From: JBMORL01 sp049322335
Lineage (GTDB): Bacteria > Bacteroidota > Bacteroidia > Flavobacteriales_D > UBA2798
Assembly (NCBI GenBank): GCA_049322335.1
Contig: JBMORL010000129.1
Location: forward strand, 1 to 46,637
DNA length: 46,637 bases
Reading direction: 5' to 3'
Shown here piece after piece: positions 8,272-16,893 of the stretch; position 1 is the first letter of the stretch, and each line of letters starts with the position of its first letter. The notes under the pieces are model-generated. The model was not told the DNA's origin. It made no database searches and was given only the letters and a program-made list of their open reading frames with translations. The translations under genes and the position numbers were made by a program.

Positions 8272-8883
8272 TTATTTATTTTTTGTGGCTTCGTATTGTG
8301 AGTTGATGCCATTCAATACATCCATAGTGATATCATATTCGGCACCGCCATACAACAACTGTGCCCCGGGAACATAGCTGAAAACAAAATCGATTTGGTT
8401 TTCTTTCGTATAGGTAGCTAAAAAGGCATTAACGTTATCGTAAAGTTGTTTCTGGTATTCCATTTCTTTTCGCTGAAGGTCGCCCAGTAGCTTTTCTTCT
8501 GTTTTCTGATAGTCTTGTGCCAGTTGCATAAGTTCCAGTTGTGCTGCCTGTTGTTCGGCAGGCGTAAGTGATGCAGCAGCAGCCTGTATTTGTTTTTCGC
8601 GGTTGGCAGCGTGGTTCATTTTACGGTTAAGCGTTTCGCGGGCTTTTGTTTCTTCGGCAATAAGTTCGGTTTTTTTATCAGCAAGAAATTTGTAACCGGT
8701 GTTAATGGAATCGCTGTTTACAAAAGCAATTTTTGCTCCGCCACCGGGAATTTGTTTGGCTGGTGGTTTTTCGTTTTCTTTTGCGGCTGAATCGCCTCCT
8801 CCTGAATATACTTTTACAAACAGGAAGATAACTGCCACCAGCAGCACAAGATTCAATCCCAGGGAAAGTTTCTGATTGTTCAT
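8272..8883 (-). CDS. OmpH/Skp-like periplasmic chaperone
   Basis: The 203-residue protein has an N-terminal membrane anchor or uncleaved signal (residues about 8-25, LNLVLLVAVIFLFVKVY). A Gly/Lys-rich linker, a beta strand with KIAFVNSDSI, a long charged coiled coil (about 70-150) and a terminal DFVFSYVPGAQLLY strand follow. This order matches Skp/OmpH, which holds unfolded outer-membrane proteins in the periplasm. It is longer than soluble Skp because of the anchor. It sits between an 83-aa protein (2-base gap) and DUF4924 (no gap). Confidence 0.87.
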   Translation of the reverse strand: MNNQKLSLGLNLVLLVAVIFLFVKVYSGGGDSAAKENEKPPAKQIPGGGAKIAFVNSDSINTGYKFLADKKTELIAEETKARETLNRKMNHAANREKQIQAAAASLTPAEQQAAQLELMQLAQDYQKTEEKLLGDLQRKEMEYQKQLYDNVNAFLATYTKENQIDFVFSYVPGAQLLYGGAEYDITMDVLNGINSQYEATKNK

Positions 8884-8885
8884 GA

Positions 8886-9137
8886 TTATGATTGTAAGGT
8901 TAATTGAATGGTTTTACTGAAATCGCTGCGCATATCCCTAAAGCGTTGGATGCATTGATTAATAAACTCAGGTGTAATCATAGCTTTTACTTTTTCGAGA
9001 TTGCCTTCCACATCTTCTTCACTTATTTTATACACCTGTTCATAAGAGCCTGCTTCCAGTTTAATAATGAATTTGGCATTCCACGCAAAAATGGTGATTT
9101 TGATCTGCGGGTGAGGTATTTCAGCAACTATGCGCAC
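8886..9137 (-). CDS. Conserved hypothetical protein, 83 aa
   Basis: A small soluble protein with alternating beta strands in the first half (VAEIPHPQIKITIFAWNAKFIIKLEAG) and a helical second half ending in SKTIQLTLQS. No membrane span, Cys pairs or obvious motif. I do not recognise a named family. Its position between serC (7-base gap) and the OmpH gene (2-base gap) means it is co-transcribed with both. Confidence 0.75.
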   Translation of the reverse strand: MRIVAEIPHPQIKITIFAWNAKFIIKLEAGSYEQVYKISEEDVEGNLEKVKAMITPEFINQCIQRFRDMRSDFSKTIQLTLQS

Positions 9138-9144
9138 GAAACGA

Positions 9145-10242
9145 TTACGCGAATTTCTTTTCGAATGCTTTCATAACGTCTACCAGCACCTGCACACTTT
9201 CTATGGGCATGGCATTGTAGATGGAAGCGCGGAATCCGCCAACTGAACGGTGTCCTTTTATTCCGCTGATGCCGGCTTCTTTTGCCATTTTATCAAATTC
9301 TCCGTCCAGTTCGGGTTTGTGAAGGAGAAAACAAACGTTCATCAGCGAACGGTCTTCTTTGGCAACTGTTCCATAGAACATGCTGTTGCGGTCAATTTCA
9401 TTATATAGAAGTGCGCCTTTTTCTTCATTTTTCTTTTCTATCCAGCTTACACCGCCATTTTCTTTCAGCCATTTTAAGGTAAGCATAGTAACATAAATAG
9501 GGAACACAGGTGGAGTATTATACATCGAACCATCTTTTACATGCACCGCATAATCCAGCATACTTAATTTTTTGCGATCGCTTTTGTTGAGCATGTCTTT
9601 ATGAATCATCACCATGGTGGAACCGGCCGGACCGATATTTTTTTGCGCCCCTGCATACACTAAGGCAAATTGATTACCATCTACTTTTCTTGAGAAAAGG
9701 TCAGACGACATATCACACACCAGCGGAACAGGGCTTTTCGGGAATTGTTTCATTTGTGTTCCGTAGATAGTATTATTAGAAGTGATGTGGAAATAATCCG
9801 CATCAGCAGGAATGGTATAATTTTTTGGAATGTAATTGAAGTTTTTATCTTCGGAAGAAGCCACCACAATAGTTTCGCCAAGTAGTTTGGCTTCTTTGAT
9901 GGCTTTACTGGCCCATACTCCTGTATTGAGGTAAGCGGCTTTTCCGTTTGTGCGCATCAGGTTATACGGAACCATCGCAAACTGAAGGCTGGCTCCGCCT
10001 CCTAAAAACATCACGTGATAATCTTCATTTACGCCAAAAAGTTCGCGCACGAGTTGTTGTGCTTCTTCCATCACAGGTTCAAAATCTTTGCTGCGATGCG
10101 AAATTTCGAGCAACGACATGCCGATGCCATTAAAATTAATGCAGGCTTCTGCTGCTTTTTTCATTACTTCCTGGGGAAGAATGCCGGGGCCGGCACTGAA
10201 GTTATGTACTTTTTTCACGGTGGTTTTGGCTAAAGTTTCCAT
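9145..10242 (-). CDS. serC: Phosphoserine aminotransferase
   Basis: 365 residues from the ATG at 10242; an in-frame TTG nine bases upstream is the less likely start. NFSAGPG near 14-20, the GGGAS cofactor-binding loop (about 81-85), Asp 177 in VCDMSSD and the PLP Lys 201 in AGAQKNIGPAG are all present. It converts 3-phosphohydroxypyruvate and glutamate to phosphoserine (serine synthesis) and the related step of vitamin B6 synthesis. It heads a minus-strand operon with the 83-aa protein, OmpH and DUF4924. serA is not in the window. pdxH, the PLP-salvage enzyme, is nearby at 12881 on the other strand. Confidence 0.96.
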   Translation of the reverse strand: METLAKTTVKKVHNFSAGPGILPQEVMKKAAEACINFNGIGMSLLEISHRSKDFEPVMEEAQQLVRELFGVNEDYHVMFLGGGASLQFAMVPYNLMRTNGKAAYLNTGVWASKAIKEAKLLGETIVVASSEDKNFNYIPKNYTIPADADYFHITSNNTIYGTQMKQFPKSPVPLVCDMSSDLFSRKVDGNQFALVYAGAQKNIGPAGSTMVMIHKDMLNKSDRKKLSMLDYAVHVKDGSMYNTPPVFPIYVTMLTLKWLKENGGVSWIEKKNEEKGALLYNEIDRNSMFYGTVAKEDRSLMNVCFLLHKPELDGEFDKMAKEAGISGIKGHRSVGGFRASIYNAMPIESVQVLVDVMKAFEKKFA

Positions 10243-10448
10243 GTAAATCAAAGAATAATTTGGTTACACAAAGGTGGGAATTTTACCCCGGAAAAACTCA
10301 ATGAATTTTGTAAATAATTATAAAATGAATCATTTTAAGGCAAAAAACAGCTTCAAAAGGCAGTTCTCGGAAGACAGGCGGCAGTATGCAGTCATAAGTT
10401 GGCGGTCCGTATTTCCTTCTCTGTCCTAATAACTTAATAACGCTATCC

Positions 10449-11321
10449 CTATCTCTTATTCGGATCGTATAATTTCCCGTTGTATTTTCTTTCCATAAAA
10501 CGGGCATCCACATCACTTTCAAATATCCATTTTCCTTCGGTGAGTTTATAGCCGTCAAATGATCCATCGGGGAAATAATATTCATGTACTCCTTCGGCTG
10601 CGGGCGATTCGGGCATCAGGTGGTCGAATACAATTCGTTTTTCCTTTTCATCGTATTCAAGAACAAAATTGTTAACCAGAGGTGAAAATTCAAACACTAC
10701 TCTTTTTTTGATACCCAATTGGCCATTGATAAAAATGGGAGCACCAAAATTCACTTTATCTCCGGCCAGCACCAAAACATCAATAATCATTTTTCCGCTT
10801 TGCCTGTTATTGCCGTCCCACCCCAAAAGTGTGTATTCGTTTCTCCCCACATCGCTGGAATGAATGATGTCGTAATACAAAGCACCATACCATTTTTTGT
10901 TATCAAGCGATTTGCTTTCGGGTTCGGTAATGGTATTCGACTGGTCGATGAGTTCGATTACTTTTTCTTTTCCTGCCAGCAACACAAATCCGTAAAACGA
11001 ATGTTCGCCCTGGTTGTTTTCCACGTTCCAGTTAAACAGCCTGAATTTTTTGTCGGGTGAATACAGTTTGGCCATGGTTTTCAGCGAATCGAAGGGGTAA
11101 TCAAAAGCGCCTTCTTCCTCCAGTGTTTCGGCCAGTTTTTTCTTAAACAGTTTGTTCCATTTGGTGCGGTGGTCGTTTCGCATGGAAGCACGCAGACTGT
11201 CGAGATAAATATGGAGTGAATCTTCGGCCTCCTTTAAATGAGAGAGATCCTCCTGCCCCGATACGGAAAGGAAATTAAAAAGAACAATACCTGTAATAAT
11301 GAATGATTTCACCGGCTTCAT
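10449..11321 (-). CDS. Secreted protein of unknown function, 290 aa
   Basis: An N-terminal signal peptide (SFIITGIVLFNFLSVSGQ) predicts export. The mature part starts with a charged helix and continues with beta-rich sequence (FRLFNWNVENNQGEHSFYGF, YTLLGWDGNNRQSGKMIID). W-N-V-E-N and L-G-W-D-G-N-N are striking aromatic motifs that I have seen in exported Bacteroidota proteins without assigned function. It lies 83 bases after the ferredoxin gene on the same strand. Confidence 0.72.
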   Translation of the reverse strand: MKPVKSFIITGIVLFNFLSVSGQEDLSHLKEAEDSLHIYLDSLRASMRNDHRTKWNKLFKKKLAETLEEEGAFDYPFDSLKTMAKLYSPDKKFRLFNWNVENNQGEHSFYGFVLLAGKEKVIELIDQSNTITEPESKSLDNKKWYGALYYDIIHSSDVGRNEYTLLGWDGNNRQSGKMIIDVLVLAGDKVNFGAPIFINGQLGIKKRVVFEFSPLVNNFVLEYDEKEKRIVFDHLMPESPAAEGVHEYYFPDGSFDGYKLTEGKWIFESDVDARFMERKYNGKLYDPNKR

Positions 11322-11404
11322 GGGGTTAACTATACCAAAAGTATGCCTTTTTATAAGGAAAAGACAGGGATTTGTTACGGCAGGAAGGGGAAAAAGTTGC
11401 CCTT

Positions 11405-11752
11405 TTACAGGTGCATAAAGTCCTTCTTGGCCAGCAGCAACTCCTTCGATTCGCGGTAGTCGGGGTCGTCAACACAGCAGTCAACGGGACAAACAGCCGC
11501 ACACTGGGGTTCATCGTGAAAGCCCACACACTCAGTGCATTTATCAGATACAATATAATAGACATCCATCGATTTAGGGACATGGTTTTCATCTGCATTC
11601 ACATCCGTCCCGTCAGGTTTTTTCAATAATCCTTTTAAAGAGGTTCCGTCAGCAAATTTCCATTCCGCTCCCCCTTCATAAATGGCATTATTCGGACATT
11701 CCGGTTCGCAGGCCCCGCAGTTGATACATTCGTCAGTGATCATGATAGCCAT
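11405..11752 (-). CDS. 4Fe-4S dicluster ferredoxin
   Basis: 115 residues from the ATG at 11752. An upstream in-frame extension is possible but would cross the divergent promoters. The first cluster motif is C-I-N-C-G-A-C-E-P-E-C-P; the second is C-T-E-C-V-G-F-H-D-E-P-Q-C-A-A-V-C-P, with the longer spacing typical of Alvin-type ferredoxins. A roughly 45-residue insertion separates the motifs. It carries electrons at low potential in the cytoplasm. It is divergent from and shares a promoter region with acyl-CoA reductase, a pairing frequent in Bacteroidota. Confidence 0.93.
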   Translation of the reverse strand: MAIMITDECINCGACEPECPNNAIYEGGAEWKFADGTSLKGLLKKPDGTDVNADENHVPKSMDVYYIVSDKCTECVGFHDEPQCAAVCPVDCCVDDPDYRESKELLLAKKDFMHL

Positions 11753-11770
11753 AAACAGCCCTTTTTTATT

Positions 11771-11778
11771 TAGTTTTG
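11771..11778 (+). promoter_or_regulatory. -7 box for acyl-CoA reductase
   Basis: TAGTTTTG fits TAnnTTTG, 20 bases before the ATG at 11799. It abuts the oppositely oriented ferredoxin box. Confidence 0.55.
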
Positions 11779-11786
11779 CAAATATA
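11779..11786 (-). promoter_or_regulatory. -7 box for ferredoxin
   Basis: Read on the minus strand the bases are TATATTTG, a full match to TAnnTTTG, ending 26 bases before the ferredoxin ATG. Confidence 0.55.
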
Positions 11787-11798
11787 GACGATTTGGAA

Positions 11799-12878
11799 AT
11801 GCCGCATACTGTAACTTCCGACATAAAACAACGCATTGCCGCATTTGTTCAGCTGGGGAAATTCCTCTCCGAATTCCGTGAAAACCAACCATGGAAGGAC
11901 TACAGCAACGGGGTTAGCCGGGCCGAATCCGAAACATTCAACGAGCTTATTTCGCAACTCCATATATATAATGGATGGTTTACCGAAAAAATGGTAAGAA
12001 AGGCGATAGGCTCCTGGTCTGATTTGCTTTCAAAAGAGAACTTCGAAAAATGGGTTAGTCATTATCCCGGCCTTTCTGAAAATGGCGAGCCGAAAACCGT
12101 TGCCGTTATTATGGCCGGAAATATTCCCCTGGTAGGATTCCATGATTTATTGTGCGTGCTTATTTCAGGAAATAATGCGTTGATCAAATTATCTTCAGAC
12201 GATAATAAACTGCTGCCATTTATTCTTACCCATCTTACCAGCGAAATTGAACCCTCTTTTGCCGGTAAAATAAAATTCGCAGAAGGTAAACTGGAAAAAT
12301 TTGATGCGGTAATTGCCACCGGATCCGATAACAGCAGCCGCTATTTTCAATATTATTTCGGAAAATATCCCCATATCATCCGAAAAAACAGGACATCTGT
12401 AGCGGTACTTTCGGGAAATGAATCGGAAGAAGAATTGAAATGGCTGGGACATGATGTATTTGATTATTTCGGGCTGGGCTGCCGTAATGTTTCCAAATTG
12501 TTTATCCCCGAAGATTTTGACCTCGACCGTTTTTTTAAAGCCATTTTTCCGTTTAAGGAAATCATCAACCATAAAAAATACGCCAATAATTACGAGTACA
12601 ATAAAGCCATTTACCTGATGAACCGTGATGAACTGACAGAGAATGGTTTTTTGTTATTGAAAGAAGATAAATCGCTTCATTCTCCATTAGCTATGTTGTT
12701 TTACGAACGCTACGATAAATCAGAAAAGGTGGAACATTTTTTACAAATGCATAAAGAACAGTTGCAATGTGTGGTGGGTAAAAACGGAATACCTTTTGGC
12801 AGTACACAATCGCCACAGCTTTGGGATTATGCCGATGGTGTGGATACACTTGAGTTTTTAATTTCATTGAATAAATAA
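11799..12878 (+). CDS. Acyl-CoA reductase (LuxC-like)
   Basis: 359 residues from the ATG that follows the -7 box. The fold is aldehyde dehydrogenase-like: VAVIMAGNIPLVGFHDLLCV near 93-112 is the nucleotide-binding segment, ATGSDNSSRYF lies mid-protein, and GLGCRNVSKLF holds the probable catalytic Cys. LuxC relatives reduce acyl-CoA or acyl-AMP to fatty aldehyde with NADPH. The Bacteroidota members have no lux genes around them and their true substrate is not known to me. pdxH begins three bases after its stop, so the two are co-transcribed. Confidence 0.85.
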   Translation: MPHTVTSDIKQRIAAFVQLGKFLSEFRENQPWKDYSNGVSRAESETFNELISQLHIYNGWFTEKMVRKAIGSWSDLLSKENFEKWVSHYPGLSENGEPKTVAVIMAGNIPLVGFHDLLCVLISGNNALIKLSSDDNKLLPFILTHLTSEIEPSFAGKIKFAEGKLEKFDAVIATGSDNSSRYFQYYFGKYPHIIRKNRTSVAVLSGNESEEELKWLGHDVFDYFGLGCRNVSKLFIPEDFDLDRFFKAIFPFKEIINHKKYANNYEYNKAIYLMNRDELTENGFLLLKEDKSLHSPLAMLFYERYDKSEKVEHFLQMHKEQLQCVVGKNGIPFGSTQSPQLWDYADGVDTLEFLISLNK

Positions 12879-12880
12879 AA

Positions 12881-13531
12881 ATGGAAATTCTGCGAAACTA
12901 TCTCAATTCAGTAAGGCGCGATTTTGCCAATCGTCCGCTGGATGAATCTTCGGTTTCGGGAAATCCTTACGATTTGTTTGAAAAATGGTTTGAAGAAGCG
13001 GTAGGCGCGCAGATCCTGGATCCGTATGCGATGATTATTTCCACTTCTTCAAAAGATAATCAACCCTCCTCACGGGTAGTGTATATGCGCGATATGATTG
13101 ACGGAGGTTTGGTTTTTTATACCAATTATAACAGCGATAAAGCAGCCGACCTGGAAGTGAATCCGAAAATTTCTGCTTTGTTTTTTTGGGGAGAGCTGGA
13201 ACGACAGATCCGTGTGGAAGGATGGGTGGTAAAAGCCGGTGATGATGTTTCGGAGAAATATTTCGCATCACGTCCGCGTGAAAGCCAGATCGGTGCCTGG
13301 GCCAGTGAACAAAGTTCTGTTATTGTCAACCGTGCCGAACTGGAAAAAAAGGTAGAAGAGCTTACCAAAAAATTTGAAGGAAAAGAAGTTCCACGCCCTC
13401 AGCATTGGGGTGGATTTATCATTCAACCGCAACGATTTGAGTTCTGGCAGGGCCGCCCCAACCGTTTGCACGACCGGCTGAAATTTGAAAAAGAAAACAA
13501 TTCCTGGAAACTTTCAAGATTATCACCGTAA
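12881..13531 (+). CDS. pdxH: Pyridoxamine 5'-phosphate oxidase
   Basis: 216 residues, the standard length. An FMN-binding split barrel with SRVVYMRD near 64-71, FYTNYNSDKAADL, the RQIRVEGWV strand, FASRPRESQIGAWASEQS and the C-terminal WQGRPNRLHDR that contacts PLP. It oxidises pyridoxamine or pyridoxine phosphate to PLP, needed by the four aminotransferases in this window. It shares a transcript with acyl-CoA reductase. Downstream lies an inverted repeat filling the gap to the next gene. Confidence 0.96.
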   Translation: MEILRNYLNSVRRDFANRPLDESSVSGNPYDLFEKWFEEAVGAQILDPYAMIISTSSKDNQPSSRVVYMRDMIDGGLVFYTNYNSDKAADLEVNPKISALFFWGELERQIRVEGWVVKAGDDVSEKYFASRPRESQIGAWASEQSSVIVNRAELEKKVEELTKKFEGKEVPRPQHWGGFIIQPQRFEFWQGRPNRLHDRLKFEKENNSWKLSRLSP

Positions 13532-13533
13532 GT

Positions 13534-13689
13534 GACAAGTTAAAGAGTTTTGAAAGTTGAGAAAGTTCAAAGGGTTGAATTCATTTTGTCCGGGAAAACA
13601 ATGGAACAGAAACAGATCAGGTGCTCGCTAAATATTGAAACTTTCCCCACTTGCTAACTTTCAAAACTCACCAACTTCCCCAACTTGTC
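13534..13689. repeat. Inverted repeat filling the pdxH-GT2 gap
   Basis: The outer arms GACAAGTT (13534-13541) and AACTTGTC (13682-13689), and the inner arms GAGTTTTGAAAGTT (13545-13558) and AACTTTCAAAACTC (13656-13669), are exact complements. The right arm contains the TTG used as start of the GT2 reading frame. The central 95 bases carry no open frame. Confidence 0.75.
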
Positions 13690-14923
13690 AACCTATCTCC
13701 AAAAATATTCCTTCTGCGAACAACAACTCGATGTTCCTGTTCATCCCGAAACGAAGATGATTGTAGTGATTCCATGTTATGATGAACCGCAACTTATCCG
13801 CACATTATCTTCTTTACATAATTGTATTCAACCTGCTTGTAATGTAGAGGTTATAACGGTTATCAATGCTTCGCAAAAAGAAAACGGAGAGATAAAAAAA
13901 AGAAATATCGGATGTTATCATGAAGCATTGCAATGGGCCCAAACAAATGCAAAACCGTTTATGCAATTTCATTTTATTATTCAGCATGAACTACCTCACA
14001 AACATGCGGGTGTCGGACTGGCACGAAAGATCGGGATGGATGAAGCAGTGAGAAGATTTGAAAAAACGGGTAAAGATGGAATTATTGTTTGTTTTGATGC
14101 AGACGCCACCTGTGACGCCAATTACCTGGATGAAATTGAAAAACATTTTACCCTGAATTCTAAAAGCCCGGGGTGCAGCATTTACTTCGAACATCCATTG
14201 TCGGGAAGTGAATTTGAGAATGATGTTTATGACGCGATTCTGGATTATGAATTGTTTTTGCGGTATTACAAGCAATCATTGCAATATGCAGGGTTTCCGT
14301 TCGCATTTCATACCATAGGTTCATCGATGGCGGTTCGGAGTTCGGCTTATTGTAAACAGGGTGGAATGAATCGCAGGAAAGCGGGCGAAGATTTTTATTT
14401 TTTACAAAAGATCATCGCTTTGGGAAACTTTTCGGAGATCAATACCACAAGAGTTATTCCTTCTCCCCGGCCATCTCATCGCGTTCCTTTTGGAACCGGA
14501 AAAGCAGTTGCTGATATTCTTAATGGGCTTAAGCCATCGTCAGAAACCTATTCTTTCAGAATTTTTGAAGAACTGAAGTGTTTTGTGGAAAACGCAGACA
14601 CCTGGTATGCACAAAAAAAATGGATACCGGGTTCAGGATTGAGTGATGCTTTTAATGAGTTTATGCTGAAAGAAGGTGTGGAGGAGAAGTGGGATGAAAT
14701 GTTGCTGCATTCCGCGTCACGCAAAGGTTTCGATGCACGATGGATGGAATGGATGGATGCTTTTTTTGTGTTGAAACTGGTTCATCATCTGCGTGATGCC
14801 GCCTGGCCGAACCAACCTCTTACGGACATGTGTAACCTGTTATTGAAAGCAACAGGTGAAAAGGAGATAAATGACAAAAAAGAACTACTGAAAAGATTCC
14901 GTGAAAGGGATATAAAAAAATAA
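13685..14923 (+). CDS. Family 2 glycosyltransferase-like protein
   Basis: A GT-A-fold protein. MIVVIPCYDEPQLIRTLSSL marks the nucleotide-sugar binding start, GVGLARKIGMDEAVRRF is a typical helix, and CFDADATCD holds the D-x-D metal site. MNRRKAGEDFYFLQKI supplies an E-D near the acceptor site. It is cytoplasmic with no membrane span. The long form starts at a TTG (412 aa) inside the upstream inverted repeat; an ATG at 13757 (388 aa) begins exactly at the conserved fold. Either is possible. Substrate unknown; polysaccharide or LPS synthesis is an inference. Confidence 0.8.
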   Translation: MSTYLQKYSFCEQQLDVPVHPETKMIVVIPCYDEPQLIRTLSSLHNCIQPACNVEVITVINASQKENGEIKKRNIGCYHEALQWAQTNAKPFMQFHFIIQHELPHKHAGVGLARKIGMDEAVRRFEKTGKDGIIVCFDADATCDANYLDEIEKHFTLNSKSPGCSIYFEHPLSGSEFENDVYDAILDYELFLRYYKQSLQYAGFPFAFHTIGSSMAVRSSAYCKQGGMNRRKAGEDFYFLQKIIALGNFSEINTTRVIPSPRPSHRVPFGTGKAVADILNGLKPSSETYSFRIFEELKCFVENADTWYAQKKWIPGSGLSDAFNEFMLKEGVEEKWDEMLLHSASRKGFDARWMEWMDAFFVLKLVHHLRDAAWPNQPLTDMCNLLLKATGEKEINDKKELLKRFRERDIKK

Positions 14924-14924
14924 A

Positions 14925-14946
14925 CCCCGCGAGAGGCGGGGCTTAT
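14925..14946 (+). terminator. Terminator after GT2 gene
   Basis: CCCCGC (14925-14930) pairs with GCGGGG (14936-14941) with a five-base loop, followed by CTTATTTT. It separates converging genes. Confidence 0.65.
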
Positions 14947-14963
14947 TTTAGCTCGAAAGAGAA

Positions 14964-15071
14964 TTACTTCTTCTTTCTTTTTGCAGCTTTCTTCTTTTTA
15001 GGAGCTGCTTTTTTTGTTGCTTTTTTCTTAGTAGCTTTTTTGCCACCTTTTTTTGCTGCTTTTTTAGCCAT
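14964..15071 (-). CDS. Lys/Ala-rich histone H1-like micro-protein, 35 aa
   Basis: ATG at 15071, TAA at 14964-14966. Of 35 residues 20 are Lys or Arg and most others are Ala, Thr or Gly, in repeated (T/A)KK and KKAA units, like the tail of histone H1 or of bacterial Hc1-type proteins. Probably binds DNA or RNA non-specifically; that is inferred from composition alone. It stands alone between a terminator and the TrmH gene. Confidence 0.72.
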   Translation of the reverse strand: MAKKAAKKGGKKATKKKATKKAAPKKKKAAKRKKK

Positions 15072-15147
15072 GATGTTTAGATTTAAAGATTTAATGATTC
15101 AAATTTAGAATTATATTTTTTTCCGGCAATACATTTCACCCTTTTTT

Positions 15148-15831
15148 TTATTCACCATGCTTTGTGAAAAACTCTGAAACGTATAAATCGAATCGTTTAA
15201 GCACTTTTTTCATCCACTGAATTTTGATCTGGATTTTTTCTTCTTCACTCAATCGCCAGTTTAATTCTGATTGATGCAAACGTGTAATTACATTCTCAAA
15301 ACACAATGCAGCAGAGACAGAAATATTAAAACTTTCGGTAAATCCATACATCGGAATTTTTACAAAAGCATCTGCATGTTGTATCGCTGTGGCAGAAATT
15401 CCTTCTCCCTCATTTCCGAAAACAAGAGCCGTTTTTTGCGAAATATCCAGTTCATCGATCAAACAATCGTCTTTATGCGGACTTGTACACACAATCCTGT
15501 ACCCTTCTTTTTTGAGCTGATGGAAGCAGGTTAGTGTATTATTCTCGTTTTTTTTGCGATAACGGTTCAGTTTGATCCATTTCATCGACCCCACTACAAC
15601 ATCAGGATTTAAACTAAAGGTCTGCTCATTATCGATAATGTGCAGTTCCTGTATGCCTAAACATTCTGCTGTTCGAATCACCGCACTGGCATTTTGTGAT
15701 TGGAAAACATTTTCCAAAACCCCGGTGATGTGATGCGTTCGGTAGTTTAACACCTCATCCATTCGTTGCAATTTGTTCTCCGAAACAAACTGCGAAAGGT
15801 AGGTGAGAAATGCTGCGGGGTATTTTTCCAT
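15148..15831 (-). CDS. TrmH/SpoU-family tRNA 2'-O-methyltransferase
   Basis: 227 residues from the ATG at 15831; the frame is open further upstream but that part overlaps the GT9 gene. SPOUT-class signatures: NASAVIRTAECLGIQELHII (motif 1), VFGNEGEGIS (motif 2, SAM knot) and IPMYGFTESFNISVSAAL (motif 3). With HHITGVLENVFQSQN in front, it best fits tRNA Gm18 methyltransferase TrmH, although rRNA targets cannot be excluded. Start and upstream stop are five bases apart, so it is coupled to the glycosyltransferase. Confidence 0.88.
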   Translation of the reverse strand: MEKYPAAFLTYLSQFVSENKLQRMDEVLNYRTHHITGVLENVFQSQNASAVIRTAECLGIQELHIIDNEQTFSLNPDVVVGSMKWIKLNRYRKKNENNTLTCFHQLKKEGYRIVCTSPHKDDCLIDELDISQKTALVFGNEGEGISATAIQHADAFVKIPMYGFTESFNISVSAALCFENVITRLHQSELNWRLSEEEKIQIKIQWMKKVLKRFDLYVSEFFTKHGE

Positions 15832-15835
15832 TTCA

Positions 15836-16810
15836 CTAAATGGTTTTCGGAACTTCAATGGTCGTTGCACATTTAAAATGGCTTTTCGGACAGGATTTGA
15901 ATCCATGCAATCCACATGGCCGGCATTCCGGATTTTCTTTCGTTTCAATAATCACCGAACAATCAGACAACGGCCCGAATCCAAAACCGGGAATAGTGGA
16001 ACAGAAAAATGCAGTGCATGGCGCGTTCACTGATGAAGCGATATGAAGTGGGGCAGAGTCGTTTACATAATTCATCACAGCCTCTTTCATCAACGCTGCC
16101 GATTCCAGGAAACTCAGCTCACCGCAAAGATTCTTTACGTTTGCGCTCCCCGACTTTTCCAGCAAATCATAACAAAATCCCTTATCGTTTGCTGATCCCA
16201 ATAAATAGATCCTGTATTTTTTTTCAAGGTTGCCGATCAGTTCCAGCCATTTTTCTTTTGGCAATTGCTTGGTGAACCAAACCGATGTGGGGGCCATACA
16301 TATATAAGGAGTGTCTTTCAACCCTTTTATTTTTTCTTCATGGTGGCGATGAATATGCAGTTTTGGTTTTTCGGATGAGGTGTCGGTAAAGTGTTGTATC
16401 AGCTCCAGGTTTCTTTCCACTTCATGTTTCCCGTTACCTACTTCATGTTTTACTTTAAGTGTGTAAGTTAAAGAAAAGGGATTTTTATCAAACCCGATCT
16501 TTTGTTTTGCCCGCGACCGCCAGGTGACATACCCTGATGAACCAAACCGGTTGATGTTGATAACAGCATCGTATCGCTGGTTTCGGATGGTTTTGGAGAG
16601 TTGAAGAAGATGCTTCAGCTTTTGCTCTTTTTTATTCCATATATATAAGGTGTGTATATAAGGATGCGATTCCAGCAACCCTTCATTGCCTTTGCGAAGA
16701 AGAAAGTCGATCCTCGCTTCAGGAAAGAAGCGATGAAGTTTTTCAATAACTGGTGTGGCCAGGATTACATCACCAATCCACGCTGTTTGTATGACCAGGA
16801 ATGATTTCAA
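15836..16810 (-). CDS. Glycosyltransferase family 9 (heptosyltransferase-like)
   Basis: A GT-B protein of 324 residues. The N-terminus FLVIQTAWIGDVILATPVIE is the diagnostic GT9 start, followed by PEARIDFLLRKGNEGLLE. The C-terminal half has PYICMAPTSVWFTKQLP and LLGSANDKGFC, then CGELSFLESAALM and NDSAPLHIASS, the ADP-heptose site. It adds a heptose-like sugar to the LPS inner core at the cytoplasmic membrane face. Together with rfaE1 at 3809 it indicates an ADP-heptose pathway. Confidence 0.9.
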   Translation of the reverse strand: MKSFLVIQTAWIGDVILATPVIEKLHRFFPEARIDFLLRKGNEGLLESHPYIHTLYIWNKKEQKLKHLLQLSKTIRNQRYDAVININRFGSSGYVTWRSRAKQKIGFDKNPFSLTYTLKVKHEVGNGKHEVERNLELIQHFTDTSSEKPKLHIHRHHEEKIKGLKDTPYICMAPTSVWFTKQLPKEKWLELIGNLEKKYRIYLLGSANDKGFCYDLLEKSGSANVKNLCGELSFLESAALMKEAVMNYVNDSAPLHIASSVNAPCTAFFCSTIPGFGFGPLSDCSVIIETKENPECRPCGLHGFKSCPKSHFKCATTIEVPKTI

Positions 16811-16893
16811 TGATGTGAAGTTACTTATTTTTTTTATGAGTCAGGCATGCCCGATTGTTCCACCTGAGCATTGCTCCGCTTTTTCATCAAAAT

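Noticed and set aside
11753..11836. 28-residue N-terminal extension of the ferredoxin
   Set aside because: It would cross both promoter boxes and the acyl-CoA reductase start; the ferredoxin fold begins at the ATG at 11752.
15832..15948. Longer N-terminus for the TrmH-like protein
   Set aside because: It would overlap 113 bases of the GT9 gene; homology begins after the ATG at 15831.
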